From positions 180,810,294 to 180,874,293 of the forward strand of contig NC_066585.1 in NCBI RefSeq assembly GCF_024323335.1: 64,000 nucleotides of DNA, read 5' to 3'. Source of the stretch: Lathyrus oleraceus. Taxonomy: Eukaryota > Streptophyta > Magnoliopsida > Fabales > Fabaceae. Positions 23,737-33,958 of the stretch are shown piece after piece; within the stretch, counting starts at the first letter, position 1, and each line of letters begins with the position of its first letter. The notes below the pieces were generated by a model. It searched no databases, had not been told where the DNA came from, and saw only the letters and a program-made list of their open reading frames with translations. A program made the translations under genes and the position numbers.

Positions 23737-26700
23737 ATGTCGAATTCAGCACCAGAAGATGAGACAGCGATTCTTCCCGAATCGAAAAGATTAAAGCATG
23801 GAAACGAAAACGAAGATAAGCTTAGTGATTTACCAGATTGTGTTATTCTTCACATATTATCGTTTTTGAACGCCAAAGAAGTAGTTAGAACTTGCATTTT
23901 GTCCACGAGATTGAAGAATTTTTGGAAACGTGTTCCTACTCTTGTATTGCATTCTACTGATTTTTCTACTTTCAAGAGTTTTACCAAATTCGTTTCTAAG
24001 ATTTTGTCACTTCGTGATGGTTCTATTGCACTGCAAACTCTTGATTTTGAACGTGTAGGTAGTATTGAGCCTCACCTACTTAAAAGAATTGTGAACTATG
24101 CTTTTGCTCGAAATGTTCAGCGATTCGGAATGTCTGTGAAAGGTGATATTTGTCATATTCTTCCTTGTATTTCTTCGTGTCGGACTTTGACTTCTCTTAA
24201 GCTTTCAGTTTCGCCTAAAGGGCGTCATAATTATGGGCGAACGATGTTTCCTAAATCGTTGGATTTGCCAGCTTTAACAAGCTTGCATCTAGGGAATTTT
24301 GCCTTTTGTGCTAGTGAAAAAGGCCGAACTGAGCCCTTTTCGGCTTTTAACAAGTTGAATAGTTTGGTAATTGACAACTGTACAGTGAAAGATGCACAAG
24401 TTCTTTGCATATTAAGTGAGACACTTGTCAATTTGACTATGCGTAATCAGTCTTCGGATCTTTACAAAATCGAGCTGGCTGCTCCAAGTCTTTGCATGTT
24501 TACTTTTTGCGGCACCCCTTATCAGAAGCTTTGTGGAAGCAACCTTTCTTCTGTTGAAGAGGTAAATATTGATGCAGAAATGTTGTCAAACTATACAGAG
24601 CCTCCTTTGGTTTTACTTAGCTGGCTGCTAGAGCTTGCTAATATCAAATCATTGACAGTCTCTGCAAGTACTCTTCAGGTATCTTAACTGGGCACGTTTT
24701 GAGGCTTTATTTGTACTTTCTTCATATGATCTTTTTTGTTTTGTTTTGTTTTGTATTGTTTCTAACTTTTGTCAATTGTCTTGCCTCAAACTAGTACAAA
24801 CTCACCCTCATCCCTCATTAATCAGGTTCTCTCGCTAATTCCTGATTTACTGAAGGATAAGCTCACTTCCTTGTGTAACTTGAAGTCACTTAAAGTACAA
24901 ATGAAACCACTTTCATATGGGTTATCCATGACACTGAGAACTGCCAAGTTACAGAAAGAATCTAAAGCAGGATCAGAACCATCTTCATCCATACCTGATG
25001 GAATAGTGGACTTTTTGATTCAAAACTCACCATCGGCAGAAGTTGACATCATAGATTGCTCAAGGTGAGTTGTGCATTCAATTCTTTAAACAGAGATTCT
25101 TATAACTGGTTTGGTTTTTGCTTCCTTCTTTGTTTCTATTTCCCTATGCGTCTCTGGTTATAACTAATAATCTGTGGATGAGTTATGAGTCCCTTGGGTA
25201 GACTGTAGAGAAATAAGTTGCACGTACATACTAAGAGGATTATATCTAGCACAACTTGATAGAGATCTAGCATATCATTCATTCAATCTATTACTCGTAT
25301 GCACCGTATATAATAATACACTTTATCTGTTGTAACTGTTAGAACTTAGTTAGTTCTGGTACATACTGTGAAGTTGTTAGTTTTGGGTTAGAAATGTTAG
25401 ATTCTGTAAGAACCTTATATGAATAAGAGCTCAATGCTCTCTCAAGCTATATATATATACCGCTGGCAGAGGTATATTCATCCTGCTTGGGGATTTACAA
25501 CTGCCTAAGTTAATGACATTGATAAACTCAGCTTACTTTCATCTTCTACATTGTATCCAGTCTTCTACCTTACTTTCATTTCGGCACAGTAGGCTTGACC
25601 ACCCAAATTCTAATGTTTTACTTTATGTACTCTAACTTCATAATATTTCAGTATCCAATGATAATAGCGGGGAGTTGTGTTTCCTGTTGTGTGGGAAAAT
25701 TTCACAAACTACCCTCACATCCATCTCCCTCAACTTATTCTTGGCTTCTTGAATTACTTTTATGTGATTTTAGGGACCATACTCCGGACAGTTCTTAATG
25801 GGCTATACTTGTTATTTTAAATTTGTTGATACTTTAAGTATCTAGTAACTTCAGGTGAATTTATTTCTTCAAAAAAGGTCTGAAACTTTGTCGGGTTCCA
25901 AGCTACATAGAACTTTTATTGAGCTGCAACCAAATAATAAAATCAAAGCCTTGAAAACCCACTTGGAGAGAGAGAGAGAGGGGGGGGGGGGGGTAATTTA
26001 TCCTCACACTTGCCATCAAAATGGTGTAGAAGAACACAGTAAAAAACATAGACAGATTGTCAAAATGGGGTTATCCTCACTGTCTCAAGCCTCTTTACAT
26101 ATGTCATATTGGAACCCTGCCTTTTACACTGCCATTTATCTCAATAAAAAAACTACCTTTTTATCCCCCGAAGGTCCCAAGTTCACTGTTCTGCAAAACT
26201 CCAGATTGTAGATTTCTTAAGGTCTTTGGCCAGGCTTGTTTCCCTTTATTAAGAGTTAAGACATCATAAGTTATAACTCTAATAAACTGCAATGTTTGTC
26301 CATTGTGTACTTTTCTGGGCCAAGTCCACCTCCGTTTCCTCAAAATAAAGTCTCCATCAAGTCAGTTCTCCCCGCCCAAATCAAGGCCTATGGGTGTCAT
26401 TCACACAGCCTGTACTCCTGAGTTTGATGTGCAGTCCTTCTCACTTTCCTCTTGGACCTTGGTTTCCTTGCAGCATGCATCAAAACCTCTACTTCCTCTT
26501 CTCAATCTGTCTCTGCACCTACTCTACAGCCCTCACATTCTGTTCTTTACCTTCTACTGCCTTGAGTACCACCGATCCCAACTACCCCGTTTCTTGTCCT
26601 ACTTACTTTGCCTTCTCCCCTGCTTACTCATCAGTCATCACATGCAATCAGTAAGCACAGTCCAAGTTTGGCATTGTAAAGCCTGAAATTCTCCCAGCTT

Positions 26701-28402
26701 ATTGCTCACTGCCACTGAACCTACCCTTGTTGAGCTGATCATATCCTCTTCCAACTTGGGAGTTGCATGTTGCTTTGTTTGCATGTTTACACTTTTTTGT
26801 TATGGGTTTGTTTCTAACAAAATAAGGAGCACAAAATTGCATGTTCATCAAAAGCTAGATAAGCAAGATGGGGACTCTCATTATGAACAGCATAGATGTT
26901 TCAATTAGTCGTGAGCTTGATAAAAATTGATAGGAATATTATCAATTTTTGTTAGCATATGTGAAAATAATTTGGAGTATCATCTATCTTATAATAATGT
27001 GATGACTAACAAATAATTTAATATTATAAACTATAAAGCTTTCCACCACCACCATCATAATTGCATGACATCATCCACCAGTTAAAGAAAATTTGGTGTA
27101 ATTGAAGGAGTGAAGTTGACAGCTTGTATCTATTAATTTTGTTTAGGGGATGAGGTTTGGGAATCTAGGTATTGGAACACAAAATGCAATTGTGTATGAA
27201 GACTAGTTTGATTGGTAGGTTTTGAGTTTCTACTGTTTTGATGATTCTGGTGCAAATTATCACGGTCATGATATTTTCATGCACTTCCCTTTTTTTAACA
27301 TGTAGTCAGAACCTTAGGTAGGATATTATTATACACTTTCTTTTAGTTGCAAAATAATGAAGTTGGGCTTATGTGAAGTTGTGGATGTTACTTTCTGAAC
27401 AATCTTTTCATATTCTAGGGAGTTTTTCAAGTTTGCTAATGTTAGGAGACCCACATCGGTTGATATATGACCTGAACATGTGTCTATAAGTAGAGACAAT
27501 CCTCACCTCACATGTCAGTTTTGTAAGATTGATCTAGGCCCAACCACAATTTTAAGGTCGATCTAGGCCCAACCATAGTTTTAAGATGATATCAAAGTTT
27601 GGTTCAAAATTCATTGGGCCACATGTTATCAGTTTTCACTATCAGACCATCCACCAATCCATGCACTAAGTCTAATAATGTTGGGTGTTTGAGGGGTAAG
27701 AGTTCCACATCAGATGATATACGGGCTGAACATATGTTTTATAAGTGGAGTAACCCTCATCTTACGATAAGGTTGAGTTAAGCCCAACTCCAATTTTATG
27801 AGGTAATGTAATGTAATGGATAGATGTCAACTGCAATACTGTATACTAACTAGGAATTTGTATTGATGTTGTGTGTATCTAGGTTTGGCAACTAACTAGG
27901 AATTTGTATCTATGTTCGTGTGTATCTAGGTTTAGCAGCTCCATCGACCATCTACCTCCATTTCCGGTGTCTTCCATTTTTCCTCAATTTCTTCAGCCCT
28001 CTTCCCGTGAGGTATACTCTTTGCTTAAATTCTAATTAATGTATAGTTGATATTACTGTTAATATATTTTTGGTTTTGTGATGAATGCTCCATAGAATAC
28101 ATGTTCAAATCTGTATTGGATATGATTGTACACTTTATCATTATTATTATAGGTTTTATGCATATTCCAGATAATTGAACAAAAAATGTTGCATATTCCA
28201 GTCTGTTGTGGATGACCTGCGGCAGCGGATACAACAGTTAGAGCAAGCAGTATTGCAAGTGCAGCTGTATATTCAACTAGCTCACGAGGAGATATCTCGG
28301 GAGAGGGACGAAATGTCTGCCATCCAAGGGCATATGACAATGCTGTCAAAGACCCTTGCTGCCCTGAAGCGGCAGATGCAGACTATGGGACTGTGGCAAT
28401 AA
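23737..28402 (+). CDS. F-box/LRR-like protein, four exons
   Basis: The only host gene seen. Exons are 23,737-24,678, 24,826-25,064, 27,930-28,011 and 28,202-28,402. All junctions are GT-AG and in phase (0, 2, 0), giving 1,464 bp and 487 residues. Residues about 28-72 form an F-box (LSDLPDCVILHILSFLNAKE, then CILSTRLKNFWKRV), which would bind SKP1 in an SCF ubiquitin ligase. Residues about 95-330 have the Leu-rich pattern of plant F-box/LRR proteins (LTSLKLSV, LTSLHLGNF, LNSLVIDNC). Exon 2 resumes with VLSLIPDLLKDKL and CNLKSLKV. Exon 4 encodes a Gln/Leu-rich coiled coil (DLRQRIQQLEQAVLQVQLYI) ending in a stop. The frame is clean throughout, unlike every neighbour, so it is probably functional. 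Its substrate is unknown. The start follows GCGGAATAACG with no upstream in-frame alternative. Confidence 0.85.
25967..25993. repeat. (GA)n followed by poly(G)13
   Basis: About seven GA units and then thirteen G within F-box intron 2. Confidence 0.92.
27440..27806 (+). mobile_element. TRIM-like element in F-box intron 2
   Basis: Two similar direct repeats (about 27,440-27,584 and 27,679-27,806) share blocks such as CCACATC(G/A)G, GAACAT(G/A)TG, TATAAGT and CCCAACC/TCCAATTTTA. They flank only about 95 bp. Just inside the first repeat is GATATCAAAG, a degraded match to the TGGTATCAGAGC primer site. Two LTR-like repeats, a primer site and almost no internal region are the definition of a terminal-repeat retrotransposon in miniature. 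The first repeat contains a further tandem duplication of GATCTAGGCCCAACCA. No clean target duplication is visible. Confidence 0.65.
27844..27938 (+). repeat. 47-bp tandem duplication of splice acceptor
   Basis: The segment ACTAACTAGGAATTTGTAT...TGTGTATCTAGGTTTGGCA is repeated with a 47-bp period, giving two equivalent acceptors (AG at 27,881-27,882 and 27,928-27,929). Only the second keeps the exon 3 frame open. Confidence 0.85.
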
Positions 28403-29211
28403 TATCAAGACCACCAAAAATGAGTTTTTCTACTAGGTTCTTTGATACTAAAAAATATATATAAAAAATTAGACTTATCAAGTTAGTCTTTACATAAATT
28501 TTATTAAATATTTGCTTTATAGAGACTATTCTGTTATCTATTAAAAATGAGACTAACTTCTCTAGATGCACGTTTTAAGTTTTCAAATTTTAAAAATAGG
28601 TTACTTGATTGAACCCAATTCATCCATTTCATTATTCAACGGATTGGTTAGACCGGGGAATTGTAAGAAAAATTGAAAAAAAGAACTAATCAAATTAAAC
28701 TAAACCGACCATTTTAACTATTCTTTTCCACTCGGTCAAGATCTTATTCATTTAGGAATGGGCAATAAGTCTATGAAAAAGGAGTCGTATAGAGAATGGG
28801 AAAACTTTACCCAGACGCTCATACCCCTGCATTTTATCAACTTTGTCCTTGTTTGATTTTAACTAAATTACTCTTTTTTTAGTGAAGTTTTCCAAAGATT
28901 TGGAGGAATTTATACCCCACAAGTGTGTATCGGATAATTCGTACGTTTTTTTTTTGTTTACAGGAGAACTTGGAGTAAGAACTTATTTAAAGTTATCTGA
29001 TTTGATTTGTAATGTGTATAGGATATCTTTTATAATGTTTTCCAGAAAAGAATATAACGTGTACGGGAAAACTTGTGGTTAAGTTATCGGTTTACTATTT
29101 TTTGTTTATTGGAAATTTTCATATGGAAGTCATTTTAAAATTATTTTTCTAACTTTTTATTTTATGTTGTAGCTATGAATTTTTTATTTATAAATATGTG
29201 ATAAAAGTTAA
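28403..29211. other. 3' flank of F-box gene
   Basis: A/T-rich sequence after the F-box stop. It would contain the 3' UTR and polyadenylation signals, with several AATAAA-like stretches but none distinctive. No gene is recognised. Confidence 0.4.
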
Positions 29212-30174
29212 ATATGTAGATATCTCGGATGCATTTTTAATTACACAAATATTCGATACACATGACCATGTAATAAATTGAATTAAAGAGGATGCGATTA
29301 GAAATAAAGTAACTGTTATCATCATTCGTTTAGATATTGAAACATGCATGAGACGGAGAAGCAACAACGTAATATTTGGTTGTGATAAAAATGAAAAATA
29401 AAAGGATACAGATAGTGGAACACAGAGTGCCACTAAGAAATATGGATGTCCATTTAAAATCAAGTCGACTCTGGTGAAAGATGGATTCAGATGGAAGATT
29501 GATGTAAAATATGGACTTCATAATCATGATTTATCTGATAGACTAAAAGGTCATTCATTTGTTGGTAGGCTGAGTACAGTTGAGAAGTAGCATGTTGTTA
29601 ATTTGACAAAGAGACACGTTCCACCAAGACACATATTGTTTTTCTTAGAAGAGCGAGATCCCGAGAATGTCACTTAGATCACGCAAATATATAAGCATAA
29701 GTGTAAGTCAGAAAAAAGAGATAAGAGGTCCTAGAAGTGATATACAACATCTGTTAATCTCATAGAGGACACAAGCTACGTTTACTGGAGTAGATAAAAA
29801 GATGACTCGGAAATTGTGAGAGATATTTTTTGGGCTCATCCAAACTCAGTTAAGTTATTGAATATTTTTTCTATTGTGTTAGTTATGGACAACACTTGCA
29901 AGATAAACAAATATATGCAAATCTGTTTGAAATTATTGGAATGACATCATCCGAGTCGACATTTGGTGTTGCATTTTCATATATGGAATCTGAGCAGACA
30001 TATAACTTTTGTTGGGTGTTGGATAAGCTGAAACAATTGTTTGTGAAGAAATATTTGGGCCCACAAGTGATTTTGACTGATAGAGTTCTTTCTTTGATGA
30101 AAGCAATTGAAGTTGTGTTTCCAACTATAGTTAATTTGCTATATCAATTTCACATCAACAAAAATATTGGTTAA
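29212..30174 (+). pseudogene. MULE transposase (FAR1-like) remnant
   Basis: A decayed Mutator-like transposase. A FAR1-type DNA-binding region is visible at about 29,420-29,545 (KKYGCPFKIKSTLVKDGFRW, then GLHNHDLSD). After stops comes IFWAHPNSVKLLN and VMDNTCKINKYMQ (about 29,825-29,925), then one frameshift. From 29,896 the MULE core reads IIGMTSSESTFGVAFSYMES, QVILTDRVLSLMKAIE and FHINKNIG. The catalytic acidic residues of the core (VMD and LTD) are still visible. About seven stops and one shift make it a pseudogene. No terminal inverted repeats were found. Confidence 0.8.
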
Positions 30175-30214
30175 AAATGTAAGTAATATGTGGTGAATTA
30201 CATGTAAAAGTTAT

Positions 30215-30541
30215 TTGGATTATCTTTTATATGAGAAGTTATATGAGAAGTTATTTGGAAATCGGTTATCAGAAGTAAGACAATCTTTTATGATATCATC
30301 TTTAGGTCTTCAACCACTAGAGAAATGGATGATTCTACCAGATATGGATTATTTGATAGCGAATCGCTATAATGTCGTTCTTGTCTGCTTAGGTAATCTG
30401 TGCATGCCTTTCTTTCATATGACAATTTCGTATTCACCAAACATCTCTATTTATTGCATTGGTTTTGCAAACCAAAATCATTGGGTTCAAGTACTTACTT
30501 TACTTTTTAAATATATGACTTACTTTATATATGTTTATTAA
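30215..30541 (+). pseudogene. OTU-like domain fragment of MULE
   Basis: An open frame of 108 residues whose middle reads KWMILPDMDYLIANRYNVVL and later IYCIGFANQNHWVQV. This is the C-terminal half of the OTU-like cysteine protease region carried by many plant MULE transposases; the His of the NHWVQV motif corresponds to the catalytic His region. The N-terminal catalytic Cys part is not present. It follows the transposase remnant on the same strand, so both probably come from one element with an internal deletion. Confidence 0.65.
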
Positions 30542-30876
30542 TGTTTGAATTATATTTCGAATCAAGTAAACATGAAAGAAAGGTTTTTATTGCCAACAGT
30601 CACATTGGATTAGAAGAAGTTTCGTTCCCTAGCAACAACATCATGGATCTTAGGATTTGTAGGACGTCTACAACATTGGCAACTACTTACACACGTAAGT
30701 CCATATTGTGTTAGCTTAGCATAATTATATGTAATCAAAACATGAAACAAATACTAAATTATGTCATTGGATTTTAATGCATATGTATGAAGTTAACATA
30801 AGTTATGACAAATTGAAACATAAGTCTAAAGTTAAAACATTACTCTAAAGTTAATACATATGAAAAGTATAAATAT
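30542..30876. other. Spacer with no recognised feature
   Basis: A/T-rich stretch between the OTU-like fragment and the PMD fragment. A short plus-strand frame around 30,570-30,690 (SWILGFVGRLQHWQLLTH) may be transposon debris. Confidence 0.35.
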
Positions 30877-31181
30877 AAATTAACTACTATGAGAAATGTG
30901 CAATGCTTCAAATAATTCAGAAAACTGTTGGTCATCCTCCTTAGCACCAACTGGCTGGAGGTAACAATGAAACAAGGTAGAAACACAAGCCAAACTAGGA
31001 TCAGATGATTCTGCTTCATAAACAGGAATTGACACCTCTCTCGGCGCATCCTGACGGGAAGGTACCAAACGAGGATGTGAAACACGATAATACCATTCCA
31101 AGTATCCAACATCTGTATCATATGGAGTGGTAACCACCGTTGTCGGATGGATCAAGTCAAGGACGCTGGTATGGTAACCAA
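30877..31181 (-). pseudogene. Plant mobile domain (PMD) C-terminal fragment
   Basis: The minus strand encodes about 91 residues beginning PTTVVTTPYDTDVGYLEWYY and then RVSHPRLVPS. The W-Y-x-R-V-S-H-P motif is typical of the end of PMD (aminotransferase-like) transposon-derived proteins. It starts exactly where the left Ogre-A copy breaks off inside integrase, on the same strand, so the join is a rearrangement breakpoint. It is a fragment without its N-terminal domain. Confidence 0.6.
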
Positions 31182-33700
31182 TTCACAAACTTGCAACAGT
31201 CAGATTCCATTGTCAGACAATAGTAACCTGCTCGCAGCATCTTCTTCGCCATTGCATGTCCATTGGAATGAGTACCAAAGGAACCTTCATGAACTTCAGT
31301 CATCAACATGTCTGCTTCGTGTCTATCCACGCATCTGAGCAAAGCCATATCAAAGTTTCTCTTGTAAAGCACATCACCATTCAGGTAGAAATTGCCGGCT
31401 AATCTTCTTAAATTCTTCTTATCTTTCAAAGATGACCCAGACGGGTAAACCTGACTTTGGAGGAAATACTTGATATCATAATACCATGGCTTTTCGTCTT
31501 TGTCTTCTTCAACAGAAAACACATGAGATGGCCTATAAAGACACATCACAATCAAATTGGGAACCTCATTCCAATACTTCACCATAATCATTGATGCCAA
31601 CGTTGCAAGAGCATCTTCCATCCAGTTTTCATCTCAAGGGATATGATAAAACTCAACCTTTGTAAAGAAAGTTGAAATACTCATCGCATAATCTCTATAC
31701 GGTATCAAACCAGGTTGATTCGTCTCCCATTCACCTTTGATTTGATTTACAACCAAAGTTGAATCTCCAAAGACATCTAAGTGCTTGATTCTGAGATCAA
31801 TGGCCTCTTCGAGCCCTATAATGCAAGCTTCATATTCTGCCGTATTGTTTGTACACTTGAAATCCAATCTAGCTTTAAATGGAGAATGCGTGCCTTGAGG
31901 AGTAATAATCACTGCCCCAATGCCATTACTATATTGATTAACATCTCCATCAAATACCATGCCCCAACGGGAACCAGGTTCTGGCCCTTCCTCAAGCAAT
32001 GGTTCATCACAATCTTTCATTTTCAAGTACAAGATCTCTTCGTCAGGAAAATCATACTGCACGGACTGGTAATCTTCAATTGGTTGGTGAGCCAAATGGT
32101 CAGCCAAGACACTACCTTTGATCGTTTTTTGAGATCGGTATTCAATATCATACTCTGATAACAACATCTGCCAACGGACAACCCTCCCAGTTAAAGCAGG
32201 ATTCTCAAATATATACTTGATTGGATCCATTTTGGATATCAACCAAGTGGTATGATTCAACATATATTAATGCAGACGCTTAACAGCCCAAGCCAATGCG
32301 TAACAAGTTTTCTCAAGCATAGAATACCGAGTCTCACAGTCGATGAATTTCTTACTGAGGTAGTAGGTTGTAAATTCTTTCTTTCCAGTCTCATCTTACT
32401 GACCAAGAACACAACCCATACTCTTTTCAAGCACAGTCAAATACATGATCAAATGGTCTTCCTTCAACAGGTGGAAACAAAATTGGAGGTTCAAGCAAAC
32501 ATTCCTTGATACTATCAAATGCTTTCTGGAAATCTTCAATCCAATCGCAAGATTGATCTTTCCGAAGAAGCTTGAATATAGGCGCACATGTGGCAGTCAT
32601 GTGTGAGATGAATTTTGAGATACAATTCAAGCGGCCAAGAAAACCTCTGACTTTCTTCTCAGTCTTGGGCGCCGACATCTCTTGTATTGCTTTGACCTTG
32701 GCAGGATCAACTTCAATACCCTTCTCGTTGATAATAAATCCCAACAACTTACCAGAACAAACACCAAAAGTACACTTATTGGGATTCAAGCGGAGTTTAT
32801 ACTTCCTCAAACGCTGGAATAGCTTCAATAAATGCTCAACATGTTCCTCTCTATCAATTGATTTAGCAATCATGTCATCGACATATACTTCGATCTCTTT
32901 ATGCATCATATCATGAAAAAGAGTAGTCACTGCTCTTTGGTAAGTGGCACCATCATTCTTCAAACCAAAAGGCATCACTCTATAACAGAATATCTCTAAG
33001 GTGTAATGAATATGGTCTTCTCCATATCTTCGGGTGCCATCTTAATCTGAATATATCTAGAAAATCCGTCCATAAATGAAAAGACTTTGAACTTAGTTGT
33101 ATTGTCTACCAATATATCAATGCGTGACAGAGGGAAATCATCTTTCGGACTGGCTTCATTCAAATCTCGATAGTCAACACACATGCGAGCTTTTCCATCC
33201 TTCTTTGGCACATGCACAATATTGGCCATCCATTGCGGATATTTAGCAGTCACGAGGAAACCGACATCAATCTGCTTCTACACTTCTTCTTTGATCTTCA
33301 CTGCCAATCGGAATGCGTTCTTCTCAACTTCTGCTTGACTGGAGGGCATTCTAGCTTCAACGGCAATCTCTGCTCCACTATCTCAGAATCCAAACCAGGC
33401 ATGTCTTGATAGGACCAAGCAAACACATCTGAATACTCTCAGAGAAGATCAATCAACCCCTTCTTAACATCTAGACACATTCGAGACCCAATCTTGACTT
33501 CCTGCACATCATCTTCGGAACCCAAGTTGACTAGCTCAATCTGCTATTCAAATGGCTGAATGACTTTTCCTTCATGCTCAAGAAGATGAGATAATTCATC
33601 ACTCACTTCCTCATCACTTTCCTCCTCAGCCTCAAACACAGGGAATTCAAAATTTGGAGAAGGAGAAGGATCATTGTATTCAATGAGGTTAGAAACCAAC
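31182..33700 (-). pseudogene. Ogre-A copy 1 pol: RT, RNase H, partial integrase
   Basis: The second exon begins at 33,700 after the acceptor TTATGCAG. Downstream are the acidic linker, RT (33,253-32,427) with YVDDMIAKS and PFGLKNDGATYQRAVT, an RNase H region (CALAWA in a broken frame, about 32,340-32,200), a second archaeal-like RNase H from 31,990 (RWGMVFDGDVNQY, CTNNTAEYEACIIGLE), and the integrase zinc-finger entry up to 31,182 (GHAMAKKMLRAGYY). Frame breaks lie near 33,280, 32,990, 32,400 and 31,630. The integrase catalytic core is absent because the element is cut there. Confidence 0.88.
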
Positions 33701-33958
33701 CTGCATAATGATTTGATATTTTGATTTTAGGGAAGTGAATTTGTGAACAAATATTATGCAGATGGACAATTATATTATTTATTTATGTTTTTTGTGATTA
33801 CCTTTTTCAGAATAAAACAAAAAGTAAAAATAAAACATCACAGATGTGGATGAATAGAATTATATTTTATTAATGATCAAATTGAAAATGCCCAAACAAT
33901 GTTCACTTCTCCCTTAGGCATAAGAAAAGGATTTTCAAAAACAAATAAAAGCAATTAC
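33701..33958 (-). other. Ogre-A copy 1 pro-RT intron, both sites intact
   Basis: Minus-strand donor AA|GTAATTGC and acceptor TTATGCAG|GTTGG, 258 bp, A/T-rich. Removal joins protease and RT reading frames in phase. Retention ends translation at once because the stop TAA overlaps the donor (AAGTAA). An intron at this place is an established Ogre trait. Confidence 0.82.

Larger units (their letters stand above)
25065..27929 (+). other. Intron 2 of F-box gene
   Basis: A 2,865-bp intron with donor GTGAGT and acceptor TATCTAG. It holds a (GA)n-(G)13 tract at 25,967-25,993, a TRIM-like element at 27,440-27,806 and a tandem duplication of its own acceptor region at 27,844-27,938. Several ORFs of 60-130 codons inside match nothing I recognise. 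Confidence 0.75.

Noticed and set aside
24769..24825. In-frame upstream extension of F-box exon 2
   Set aside because: The frame extends back through intron 1, but the phase-0 acceptor TTAATCAG at 24,825 joins exon 1 (ending at LQ) to VLSLIP, the usual continuity in this family.
26303..26686. 127-codon frame inside F-box intron 2
   Set aside because: Composition is leucine/serine-rich with no domain; overlapping frames are equally open, and it lies in an intron with good splice sites.
30542..30840. Continuation of the OTU-like domain or a new gene
   Set aside because: Only a short frame with one suggestive stretch; nothing supports a domain call.
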